Of a stretch of 64,000 nucleotides of DNA, positions 49,387 to 58,312 are shown piece by piece. The notes under the pieces were generated by a model, which did not search any database, was not told the origin of the DNA, and saw only the letters and a list, made by a program, of their open reading frames with translations. A program made the position numbers and the translations under genes. Numbering within the stretch: position 1 is the stretch's first letter; each line of letters starts with the position of its first letter. Source of the DNA: Mucilaginibacter ginsenosidivorans (GTDB lineage Bacteria; Bacteroidota; Bacteroidia; Sphingobacteriales; Sphingobacteriaceae); NCBI RefSeq assembly GCF_007971025.1, contig NZ_CP042436.1, forward strand, positions 5,084,001-5,148,000. The letters run 5' to 3'.

Positions 49387-50538
49387 ATGCTGAACCCATA
49401 CCTGTTTAAACGTTTTTTGCTGTATTGCCTGGTGTTGTTTGCCTGCGGCAGTTTTGCGCAGGACCGCATGGATTTTGAATCCTACAACCCAAAGTCGACG
49501 CTGGTGGTTAAGGAGCATTTGATAAAACGTGCCAAATACCCTTTTATCGATGTCCACAACCATCAATGGGACATGCCCAACCAAAACCTGGAAGGACTAC
49601 TGAACGATATGGATGGCCTCAATATGGTCGCAATGGTTAACCTGAGCGGTCGTGGAGGAAAAATGATCAGTAACTACCACGGCACGTCGCTGTTCACCGT
49701 GAACGGCCCGGACTATTTTGACCGCACGATGGCCAATGTGAAGAAAAACGGGAAGGGTCGCATCCTGGTGTTCACCAATATAGATTTTACCAATATCGAT
49801 GACCCGAACTGGACCAAAAATACAATGGCCCAGTTGGAAGAGGATGTAAAAAACGGAGCCAGCGGGTTAAAGGTATATAAGGAACTCGGCCTCGAGATCA
49901 AGGATAAAAACGGCAAACGCATACCCGTTGACGATCCGCGGATCGACCCTGTATGGGAGAAATGCGGCGAATTGCACATTCCTGTCCTGATCCATACCGG
50001 CGAACCAGCGCCATTTTTTGATAAGCCAGATGCCAATAACGAGCGTTGGCTCGAATTGAAATTGCATCCCTCCCGGGCCAGGCCGTCGTCAAGGTACCCA
50101 AGCTGGAAACAGGTGATGAGCGAACAGCACCATATTTTTGCCAAACATCGCAATACAACTTTTATAGCCGCACATTTTGGCTGGCTTGCCAATAACCTGC
50201 AGGCATTAGGCACCCTGCTGGACACCCTGCCCAATGTTTATACCGAATTTGCCGCTGTGATGGAGGAGATTGGCCGCGAGCCCAAAACCGCCCGGGCTTT
50301 CTTTATTAAATACCAGGACAGGATCCTGTTTGGCAAAGATACATGGTCGGTGCCCGAGTATGGCTTTTATTTCAGGATGCTGGAAACCGATGATGAATAC
50401 TTCCCGCCGTTACGGAGATACCATGCCTTTTGGAACATGTACGGCCTGGGATTGCCGGACGATGTCCTGAAAAAAGTTTACTACAAAAATGCACTCAAAC
50501 TATTCCCCCAGATAGACAGGTCATTGTTTCCGCAATAG
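49387..50538 (+). CDS. Secreted amidohydrolase-2-type metal hydrolase
   Basis: 383 residues. Signal peptide about 1-24 (CGSFAQ). The metal site begins with FIDVHNHQW near 55-63 (HxH-like, here HNH), followed by GASGLKVYKELGLE near 157-170 and IPVLIHTGEPAPF near 200-212 with the third His. FIAAHFGWLANN near 259-270 has the fourth His, and LFGKDTW near 315-321 the Asp. This fits the amidohydrolase_2 group, which hydrolyses or decarboxylates small carboxylic acids; the substrate is unknown. Preceded by no partner gene. Confidence 0.85.
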   Translation: MLNPYLFKRFLLYCLVLFACGSFAQDRMDFESYNPKSTLVVKEHLIKRAKYPFIDVHNHQWDMPNQNLEGLLNDMDGLNMVAMVNLSGRGGKMISNYHGTSLFTVNGPDYFDRTMANVKKNGKGRILVFTNIDFTNIDDPNWTKNTMAQLEEDVKNGASGLKVYKELGLEIKDKNGKRIPVDDPRIDPVWEKCGELHIPVLIHTGEPAPFFDKPDANNERWLELKLHPSRARPSSRYPSWKQVMSEQHHIFAKHRNTTFIAAHFGWLANNLQALGTLLDTLPNVYTEFAAVMEEIGREPKTARAFFIKYQDRILFGKDTWSVPEYGFYFRMLETDDEYFPPLRRYHAFWNMYGLGLPDDVLKKVYYKNALKLFPQIDRSLFPQ

Positions 50539-50767
50539 CCACGGGCGTCACTGTAACAAAACCGTACACTTTTCGTTCGGATACGAACAATGCCGCCTCT
50601 TCGTAGATCAAATCAAATCGCTGTATATCAATACATTGAAATATCGGCATGATATTGTTGTGCCATAAAATCTATCTTCTTCTTAATAATAATTGACTCG
50701 TGACCGGTTAGCCGGTGATTAGTTGCTTTATGATAGCTAAAAGTGCTTGATCTGTAGTTATGCCACC

Positions 50768-50801
50768 AATGAACCAATGAGCTATTGAACAAATGAACTA
50801 A
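50768..50801 (+). repeat. ATGAAC-type simple repeat before permease 1
   Basis: AATGAACCAATGAGC and ATTGAACAAATGAACTAAAC, ending a few bases before the permease ATG. The gap 50539-50806 is otherwise empty; it also holds ACCGGTTAGCCGGTGATTAG near 50703, whose tail recurs before permeases 4 and 5. Confidence 0.65.
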
Positions 50802-50806
50802 ACATC

Positions 50807-53212
50807 ATGATAAAAAACTATTTAAAGATCGCCTGGAGAAACCTTTTAAAGAATAAGGCGCACACTTTTATTAATGTTACCGGCCTGTCGGTTGGTATGG
50901 CCGTGGCAATATTGATCGGTCTTTGGATATGGGACGAATTGTCCTACGATAAATATTTTCAGCATTATGACCGGCTTGTACAGGTAATGCAGCATCAAAC
51001 CTTTAATGGTGAGCGAGGCACACAAAACTCAATACCCTTGCCTTTGGGTCCCAAACTGCGCGGAGACTATACCGGCCCTGATAAGGATTTTAAGTACGTT
51101 GTCATGTCGACCTGGACGCAACGTCACATCCTTGCTTATAAAGACAAGAAACTAAACCAGGACGGCAACTATATGCAGGCCGAAGCACCCGATATGTTCG
51201 CCCTGAAAATGCTAAGGGGCACACGCGGCGGGCTAAAAGATCCTTCGTCCATCATCCTGTCGGCAAAACTGGCCAGGGCGCTTTTTGGCGACGCCGATCC
51301 GATGAACCAGATGATCAAAGTAGACAACCGCGATCTTGTAAAAGTTACCGGCGTGTATGAAGACCTGCCGCGCAATAATTCATTTACTGACATGGCCTTC
51401 ATCCTTCCATGGGACCTGTATGTAAGTACCAATGCATGGCTAAAGGGAAACATGAATGAATGGGGCAATAATTCGTGGCAAATATTTGCCCAACTAAACC
51501 CCAACTCCAATATCGACCAGGTTTCGGCCCGTATCAAAAACTTGAAATTCAATGCGATGACCATAGCAAAGGATAAGCTGGGTCTAAGTTTTAAGCCCTC
51601 ATTGTTTTTACACCCCATGAGCAAATGGCACCTCTATTCCGAATTCAAAAACGGGGTGATCGTGGGTGGCAATATCGAATTTGTGTGGATGTTCGGTATC
51701 ATCGGCACATTTGTATTGCTTTTGGCCTGCATCAATTTCATGAACCTTAGCACTGCCCGGTCTGAAAAGCGCGCGAAGGAAGTTGGTATCCGTAAAACGC
51801 TGGGCTCGTTGCGCCAGCAGCTGATCACCCAATTTTTCAGCGAATCACTATTAGTATCGGTTTTCGCTTTCGCATTTTCTATAATATTGGTACAGCTGTC
51901 GCTTTCATGGTTCAACCAGGTTTCCGATAAACAAATGTCAATACTCTGGTCGAGCCCGTTGTTCTGGGCCATCGGTATCATCTTTACCATACTCACCGGT
52001 GTTATCGCAGGCAGCTATCCGGCTTTCTACCTGTCGTCCTTTGAGCCCGTAAAAGTTTTGAAGGGAACTTTCCGTGCAGGGCGCCTGGCAGCCTTACCCC
52101 GTAAGATATTGGTTGTACTGCAATTCACTGTTTCGGCTACTTTAATTATTGGTACTGTAGTGGTTTTCACACAAGTGCAATACACCAAAAATCGTCCTGT
52201 TGGTTACAGCCGGGAAGGTATGATACAAGTGTATCATCAAACACCTGATATACACAATCATTTCGAAGCCGTAAAGTACGATCTGATGAAATCCGGGGCA
52301 ATATCCTCCATAGCAGAATCAGGCAGCCCTATCACCAGCATCTGGTCCGATCAAAGTGGTTTCTCCTGGCAGGGCATGGCGCCCGGTTTACAGCCCGACT
52401 TTGGGGTTGTACGTGTCAGTCCCGATTTCGGCAAAACCATTGGCTGGCAGATCAAACAGGGCCGCGATTTTTCAAAAGAGTTTATAAGCGACTCGCTGGG
52501 GCTTGTGGTAAATGAATCAGCAGTAAAATTCATGAGCATGAAGGACCCAGTTGGCCAAAACATTAAGTGGGGAGACGGAACTTACCGGATAATAGGTGTG
52601 GTAAAAGATATGGTGATGACCTCGCCTTACGACCCGGTTATGCCAACTGTTTTCTGCCAGCTTAAAGGCGATGGCGGTGTCACTAATGTCAAGCTGAATC
52701 CACGTATGGGAACCAGCGAGGCCCTTGGTAAAATTGAAGCGATATATAAACAATACGACCCGGGAAGCCCGTTCACTTACGAGTTTACAGATACAACCTA
52801 CGCCAAAAAATTTGCTGACGAGGAACGTACCGGTAAGCTTGCAGGGTTCTTTACCTTCCTTGCGATATTTATAAGTTGTATGGGGCTGTTTGGTATGGCA
52901 TCGTTCATGGCCGAGCAGCGCACCAAGGAGATCGGTGTCAGAAAAGTTTTGGGCGCATCCGTTACCAATTTGTGGGGCCTGATGTCAAAAGAATTTATTG
53001 TGCTGGTCTTCATTTCGCTGGTTATTGCAACACCAATAGCGCATCATTTTATGTCGGGCTGGCTGTTACGGTATAAATACCATGCCGACCTGTCGTGGTG
53101 GATATTTGGGTTAACCGCCGTCGGCGCAATGGTCATTACCCTATTAACCGTAAGCTATCAAAGTATAAAAGCCGCCACCGCTAACCCGGTGAAGAGTTTG
53201 CGATCGGAGTGA
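50807..53212 (+). CDS. MacB/FtsX-type permease, array member 1
   Basis: 801 residues. Begins IKNYLKIAWRNLLKNKAHTFIN with the first span at about 21-45, then a periplasmic MacB_PCD domain with MLRGTRGGLKDPSSIILS and VTGVYEDLP. FtsX-type spans near 290-430 follow (LLACINFMNLSTARSEKRAKEVGIRK), a second periplasmic domain, three C-terminal spans, and the tail ANPVKSLRSE. The two conserved cytoplasmic coupling segments (EKRAKEVGIRK and QRTKEIGVRKVLGAS) that meet an ATPase are both present. Closest in wording to members 4, 5 and 6. Confidence 0.92.
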   Translation: MIKNYLKIAWRNLLKNKAHTFINVTGLSVGMAVAILIGLWIWDELSYDKYFQHYDRLVQVMQHQTFNGERGTQNSIPLPLGPKLRGDYTGPDKDFKYVVMSTWTQRHILAYKDKKLNQDGNYMQAEAPDMFALKMLRGTRGGLKDPSSIILSAKLARALFGDADPMNQMIKVDNRDLVKVTGVYEDLPRNNSFTDMAFILPWDLYVSTNAWLKGNMNEWGNNSWQIFAQLNPNSNIDQVSARIKNLKFNAMTIAKDKLGLSFKPSLFLHPMSKWHLYSEFKNGVIVGGNIEFVWMFGIIGTFVLLLACINFMNLSTARSEKRAKEVGIRKTLGSLRQQLITQFFSESLLVSVFAFAFSIILVQLSLSWFNQVSDKQMSILWSSPLFWAIGIIFTILTGVIAGSYPAFYLSSFEPVKVLKGTFRAGRLAALPRKILVVLQFTVSATLIIGTVVVFTQVQYTKNRPVGYSREGMIQVYHQTPDIHNHFEAVKYDLMKSGAISSIAESGSPITSIWSDQSGFSWQGMAPGLQPDFGVVRVSPDFGKTIGWQIKQGRDFSKEFISDSLGLVVNESAVKFMSMKDPVGQNIKWGDGTYRIIGVVKDMVMTSPYDPVMPTVFCQLKGDGGVTNVKLNPRMGTSEALGKIEAIYKQYDPGSPFTYEFTDTTYAKKFADEERTGKLAGFFTFLAIFISCMGLFGMASFMAEQRTKEIGVRKVLGASVTNLWGLMSKEFIVLVFISLVIATPIAHHFMSGWLLRYKYHADLSWWIFGLTAVGAMVITLLTVSYQSIKAATANPVKSLRSE

Positions 53213-53220
53213 TACAGTAA

Positions 53221-53273
53221 GTCAATAGACCATGGACCAACAAATGAACCATTGAACTAATGAACTAATAAAC
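53221..53273 (+). repeat. TTGACC/ATGAAC-type simple repeat before permease 2
   Basis: GTCAATAGACCATGGACC followed by AAATGAACCATTGAAC and TAATGAACTAATAAAC. Confidence 0.65.
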
Positions 53274-53288
53274 AAAAACGTACAACCC

Positions 53289-55736
53289 ATGATAAGGAAC
53301 TATTTAAAGATCGCCATAAGGCAATTGCGCAAACAAAAAATGTATGCGGCGGTGAAGATCGGGGGTTTCGCCCTGGGCATTGCTGCTTGTATCCTGATTG
53401 CTTTATACATCAGGAATGAGACAAGTTTCGACCGTTCGTATCCCGACGCCGACCGTATTTACCGGGTGGTGGGCTATTATAACATCGATGGCAAAACAGA
53501 AAAAGGGACCGACTGGCCCGCGCCAATGGGAAAAGTACTGAAGTCGGATTTTCCGGAAGTGAAATTGTCTGGTAGATTGATGCCGAACTCGCTATTCGAT
53601 AAAGCGGGCAGTAACGAAGTAAGGCGCGCCGACAAAACCCAGAACACTTTTGAACAGGGCTTTACCTACGCCGACCAGGAAATGCTGGACATGCTAAAGC
53701 TGCCCATGGTTTACGGCAAACGCGAAAATGCTTTGAAGGAGCCTTACACCTTAGTTATGTCGAAACGCAAGGCTGAAAAATACTTCCCCGGGGAAAACCC
53801 GGTGGGCAAAGTTATATACCTGAATAATGATAAAGCGCATCCGTATACCATTGGGGGTGTGATGGAAAATATTCCTGAAACCTCGCACCTGCGCAAATTC
53901 GATTTCCTGCTGACATTAAAGGGTGTCGAATTTTACCAGGGCGAACAAACCAACTGGAACGCCAGCAATTACCCTGATTACATCCTGCTGCGCCCGGGAA
54001 CCAATGTCGCTCAATTCGAGAAAAAGTTCACCGCCGATCTCATCAAAAATTATTTTCTGCCGGCCATGGTTGGCTCAGGTATGAAAGATGCCGAAAAAGA
54101 AGCCGCAAAATTCAGCCTTCACCTGCAAAATATTAAAGACATCAATTTAAAGTCGTACGATATTTATGATGATACACCGCACGGCGATATCCGTTTTGTA
54201 TGGTTGTTTGGGGCCATCGCCGGTTTTATACTGGTGATAGCCTGTATCAATTTCGTCAACCTTTCAACGGCAAAGTCGGCCAACCGTGCCAAAGAAGTGG
54301 GGTTGCGTAAAGTTGTCGGTTCATACCGCAGCGGCCTCATCAATCAATTCCTTACCGAATCATTCATTTACAGTATTATTTCATTCCTGTTGGGCATTAC
54401 CATTGCCTGGTTGTTATTGCCGTATTTCAATACACTGGCTTCCAAATCGCTTACAATGCCCTGGAACGATTGGTGGTTTATCCCGGTAATGCTGGGCGCT
54501 GCAACTATCGTCGGGATCGTCGCCGGCTTATATCCTGCTTTCTACCTGTCGGGCTTTACACCTATACAGGTACTCAAAGGTTCCATCAGCGGTGGCAGCA
54601 AAAGTTCTATTCTTCGCAACTCGCTGGTGGTATTCCAGTTTACCGCTTCTATTATTCTCATTATCAGCACCATAGTTATCTACAAGCAAACCCATTATAT
54701 CCTCAATAAACAAGTAGGGTTCGATAAGGACCAGGTGATGATTGTGCAGGGTACCAATACGCTTGGCGACAGGGCCGTGAAAAACTTTAAGACGGACCTG
54801 TTAAAGTTTTCATCGGTAAAAAATGCTTCGATAAGCGACTACCTTCCGGTAGAGGGCACAAAGCGTAATGGCAATACTTTTTATAATGAAGGGCGTTCGA
54901 AACTGGATGCGGGTGTAAGCGGCCAATTTTGGCAAATTGACGATACCTACCTTAAAACACTGGGAATAAAACTTATTGCAGGCCGCAATTTTTCCTACCA
55001 AATGGCTACCGACACCGTTAACGCGGTTATCATCAATCAAACCATGGCCAATAAGCTTAACCTTAAGGACCCGGTTGGGAAACGTATCACCAACGGCTAT
55101 GGCGTATATCCGATAGTTGGTGTGGTACATGATTTTAATTTTGAATCCATGCGTGGCAATATCGAGCCGATAGTACTGCATTTTGGTTTAAGCACTTCCA
55201 TTGTATCAGTGAAGGTAAGCGGCACGGATATGAAAACCACCATAGCCAATGTATCGGCACTTTGGAAAAAATATTCGCCCGATCAGCCCATGCGATACAC
55301 ATTCCTCGACGAGCAGTTTGCCAATATGTATGCCGATGTGCAGCGTACGGGCAGTATATTCACCAGTTTTGCCGTTTTGGCCATCATCATAGCCTGCCTT
55401 GGTCTATTTGCGCTTTCAGCCTTTATGGCCGAGCAGCGCAGCAAGGAGATAGGCATACGCAAGGTGCTTGGTGCAAGCGTACAGGGTATAACAGCCATGC
55501 TCTCTATTGATTTTGTAAAGCTGGTGATCATAGCCATTGTCATTGCTTCGCCTATTGCCGCATGGGGTTTAAGCAGGTGGTTTTTACAGGATTTTGCTTA
55601 CAAGGCTCCTATCAACTGGTACTTGATTTTCGCAGCAGCGGGTGTGGCAGCCATACTGATCTCATTGATCACAGTGAGCTTTCAATCCATAAAAGCGGCG
55701 CTGATGAACCCGGTGAAGAGCCTTAAATCAGAGTAG
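53289..55736 (+). CDS. MacB/FtsX-type permease, array member 2
   Basis: 815 residues, the same layout as its neighbours but a different subgroup: it begins IRNYLKIAIRQLRKQKMYAAVKIGGFALG, and has YIRNETSFDRSYPDADRIYRV at the start of the first periplasmic domain. Coupling segments read SANRAKEVGLRKVVGS and EQRSKEIGIRKVLGAS. The tail is MNPVKSLKSE. Its first periplasmic domain is the most divergent of the array together with member 3, so it may recognise a different partner. Confidence 0.92.
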   Translation: MIRNYLKIAIRQLRKQKMYAAVKIGGFALGIAACILIALYIRNETSFDRSYPDADRIYRVVGYYNIDGKTEKGTDWPAPMGKVLKSDFPEVKLSGRLMPNSLFDKAGSNEVRRADKTQNTFEQGFTYADQEMLDMLKLPMVYGKRENALKEPYTLVMSKRKAEKYFPGENPVGKVIYLNNDKAHPYTIGGVMENIPETSHLRKFDFLLTLKGVEFYQGEQTNWNASNYPDYILLRPGTNVAQFEKKFTADLIKNYFLPAMVGSGMKDAEKEAAKFSLHLQNIKDINLKSYDIYDDTPHGDIRFVWLFGAIAGFILVIACINFVNLSTAKSANRAKEVGLRKVVGSYRSGLINQFLTESFIYSIISFLLGITIAWLLLPYFNTLASKSLTMPWNDWWFIPVMLGAATIVGIVAGLYPAFYLSGFTPIQVLKGSISGGSKSSILRNSLVVFQFTASIILIISTIVIYKQTHYILNKQVGFDKDQVMIVQGTNTLGDRAVKNFKTDLLKFSSVKNASISDYLPVEGTKRNGNTFYNEGRSKLDAGVSGQFWQIDDTYLKTLGIKLIAGRNFSYQMATDTVNAVIINQTMANKLNLKDPVGKRITNGYGVYPIVGVVHDFNFESMRGNIEPIVLHFGLSTSIVSVKVSGTDMKTTIANVSALWKKYSPDQPMRYTFLDEQFANMYADVQRTGSIFTSFAVLAIIIACLGLFALSAFMAEQRSKEIGIRKVLGASVQGITAMLSIDFVKLVIIAIVIASPIAAWGLSRWFLQDFAYKAPINWYLIFAAAGVAAILISLITVSFQSIKAALMNPVKSLKSE

Positions 55737-55772
55737 GCAATTTGCAGTTTTAAGTTGGCGGTATGCAAATCA

Positions 55773-55808
55773 CCAATGAACAAGTGAACAAATGAACCAT
55801 TGAACCAA
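55773..55808 (+). repeat. ATGAAC-type simple repeat before permease 3
   Basis: CAATGAACAAGTGAACAAAT and GAACCATTGAACC directly before the ATG. Confidence 0.65.
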
Positions 55809-55812
55809 AGCC

Positions 55813-58254
55813 ATGATAAAGAATTTTCTCACCATCAGCCTGCGTAACCTTACGAAAAGGAAGGGTTACACCGCGCTTAACATCCTGGGCCTGACTATTG
55901 GCATCGCGTGCTGTTTGCTTATATTCCAATATGTATCCTATGAAAGAAGCTATGATACTTTCCAAAAGAACGCGTCGCGAATAGTCAGGATACGGCTCGA
56001 TCAATATAAGCAGGGGAAGTTATTGTGGCAATCGGCTACCTCCTACCCTGCCTTTGGTCCGCTGATGAAAAAAGATTATCCCGAGGTGGAGAATTATTGC
56101 AGGCTGATAGATGATGAGCTTTTGCTTAGCAATGATGCAAAAAATATAAAATTCTCTGAAAAGAAGGGTTATTATGCTGATCCATCATCTGTAGATATGC
56201 TGGGTGTACAGTTGTTAAGTGGCAACCACGCAGCCGTTTTAAATGCTCCCGGCAAAATGATCATTTCGGAAAGCATGGCCAAAAAGTATTTCGGTACCGA
56301 TGACGTTATTGGTAAAACACTCATCGCCCGTAATCAAAATCCTGTTCAGACTTTGCAGATAACAGGAGTATTTAAGGATTATCCAAAAAACTCGCACCTG
56401 ATCATCGATTACCTGGTATCGTATGAAACTTTCAGGCAGATCTTCATAAGGGGCGGCCAAAAAGATGACCCTGCCAATACCAGGATAGGCTGGTATGATT
56501 TCTACACCTACATCCAGCTAAAACCCGGTACCGATCTGGGAACATTCCAGGCCAAAATGCCGGTTTTTGCCAATAAATACATCAATAGCCTGCAAAATCG
56601 CAAAGTCAACAATATCACCGACCAGTTATACATCATTCCGCTGAGCGATATTTATCTCAACTCTAACTACAACCAGGAAGCAGAAGTGAACGGCAGTGGC
56701 AGCGCGGTTAATTTCATGTTCCTTATCGGATTTATCATCATGGCTATTGCGTGGATAAATTATATCAACCTGTCTACCGCCCGTTCTGTCGAACGTGCCA
56801 AAGAGGTTGGCGTACGGAAAGTGCTGGGCGCTGCAAAAGCAACCCTGGTAAAGCAGTTTATGCTTGAAAATGCGCTGTTAAACATTATTTCCATCATAAT
56901 TGCCGGTATTGCCGTTGCAGTATTAACCCCCTGGTTTAACACGCTGATGGGCAAGGACGTCGCAACCGGTTTCTCTATGTCGGCCAAATACTGGCTTATC
57001 TTTTCCGGCATCTTTATCGCAGGTACTTTACTTTCAGGCCTGTACCCGGCTTTCGTGCTTTCAGATTACAAGCCTGTTGCGGTTTTAAAAGGGGCCTTCA
57101 AAAACACATCGGGCGGGTTAGTGCTGCGCAAAGCATTGATCATCGCTCAGTTTGGCATATCCGTGGTGCTTATCGCAGGAACCATCATTGTATACCAGCA
57201 GGTAAATTTTATGCGCAACCAAAAACTTGGCGTCAATATCAACCAGACCCTGGTGCTTGACGGAGCACAAACCGTAGCCGACTCGATTTATTGGAACACA
57301 CTGCGGCCCTTTAAAAACGAAGTACTTAAAAACTCGGGCGTTAAAGGCATGACCATATCCACCAGCGTGATGGGCAAGGAAATATACTGGACTAACGGCT
57401 ACAAAAGTCTTGAGCATCCCGACCTGGGGGCCTCTACAGTTTACCGGCTTGGTGTCGATTATGACTTTATCCCTCAGTTTCAACTAAAACTTCTGGCAGG
57501 TCGCAATTTTTCAAAGAATTTTAAAACTGACGAGCATGCCGCCATACTAAACGACCGCGCGCTGGCTCAAATGGGGTTTAAAGATGCGAAGGATGCCATC
57601 GGCAAAAAAATTGCATCGGGCGATACGCTGACCATTATAGGTGTTGTGCAAAGCTTTCATCACCTGGGCCTGCAAAAGCCTATCGACCCGCAATTGATAA
57701 CGCTGCGTTTAAATGCAAGCCACGCTTACTCGCTTAAACTGCAAACTACCAATCTGCAGGGCACCATAGCCAACATAAGGGCATTATGGAGCCGGTATTT
57801 TCCTAACGATCCGTTTAACTACTATTTCCTCGACGACGATTTTAATACCCAATATCAAAGCGATCAGCGTTTCGGGCAAATGTTTACCCTGTTTGCATTC
57901 CTGGCCATCCTGATAGCCTGTTTTGGCCTGGTTGGGTTATCCGCTTATAACATTTTACAACGCACCAAGGAAGTAGGCATCCGGAAGGTACTGGGTGCGT
58001 CCACCCAAAATGTGGTATTCATTCTTTCTAAGGATTTCCTGCTGCTGGTTATCATATCTTTTGTTATCGCCGCGCCGGTATCGTGGTTGGTGATGCACCA
58101 TTGGCTGCAGGATTTCGCTTACCGTATTGATATCAGCTGGTGGGTATTTGGCATTGCCGGACTGATAGCATTTTTGATAGCCCTGAGCACCATCAGTTTC
58201 CAGGCCATAAAAGCCGCATTTGCCAACCCTGTGAAGAGTTTGAGGAGTGAGTGA
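55813..58254 (+). CDS. MacB/FtsX-type permease, array member 3
   Basis: 813 residues. Begins IKNFLTISLRNLTKRKGYTALNILGLTIG. FQYVSYERSYDTFQ replaces the DELSFNK wording of members 4 and 5. The second FtsX-type unit has LSAYNILQRTKEVGIRKVLGAS in place of the ASFMAEQRTKEIGVRK wording, so the short MAEQ or IAEQ stretch is changed. The tail ANPVKSLRSE is kept. Layout of spans and periplasmic domains as in member 1. Confidence 0.92.
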   Translation: MIKNFLTISLRNLTKRKGYTALNILGLTIGIACCLLIFQYVSYERSYDTFQKNASRIVRIRLDQYKQGKLLWQSATSYPAFGPLMKKDYPEVENYCRLIDDELLLSNDAKNIKFSEKKGYYADPSSVDMLGVQLLSGNHAAVLNAPGKMIISESMAKKYFGTDDVIGKTLIARNQNPVQTLQITGVFKDYPKNSHLIIDYLVSYETFRQIFIRGGQKDDPANTRIGWYDFYTYIQLKPGTDLGTFQAKMPVFANKYINSLQNRKVNNITDQLYIIPLSDIYLNSNYNQEAEVNGSGSAVNFMFLIGFIIMAIAWINYINLSTARSVERAKEVGVRKVLGAAKATLVKQFMLENALLNIISIIIAGIAVAVLTPWFNTLMGKDVATGFSMSAKYWLIFSGIFIAGTLLSGLYPAFVLSDYKPVAVLKGAFKNTSGGLVLRKALIIAQFGISVVLIAGTIIVYQQVNFMRNQKLGVNINQTLVLDGAQTVADSIYWNTLRPFKNEVLKNSGVKGMTISTSVMGKEIYWTNGYKSLEHPDLGASTVYRLGVDYDFIPQFQLKLLAGRNFSKNFKTDEHAAILNDRALAQMGFKDAKDAIGKKIASGDTLTIIGVVQSFHHLGLQKPIDPQLITLRLNASHAYSLKLQTTNLQGTIANIRALWSRYFPNDPFNYYFLDDDFNTQYQSDQRFGQMFTLFAFLAILIACFGLVGLSAYNILQRTKEVGIRKVLGASTQNVVFILSKDFLLLVIISFVIAAPVSWLVMHHWLQDFAYRIDISWWVFGIAGLIAFLIALSTISFQAIKAAFANPVKSLRSE

Positions 58255-58312
58255 TTATTGACCAGTTAACTGGTGATTAGTTGAATAAAACGTAAATAAA
58301 AGACTAAACGTT

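Noticed and set aside
50650..50672. Sigma-54 promoter before the permease array (CGGCATGATATTGTTG)
   Set aside because: The GG at -24 is present but the GC at -12 is missing at the required 10-base distance, so the match is too weak.
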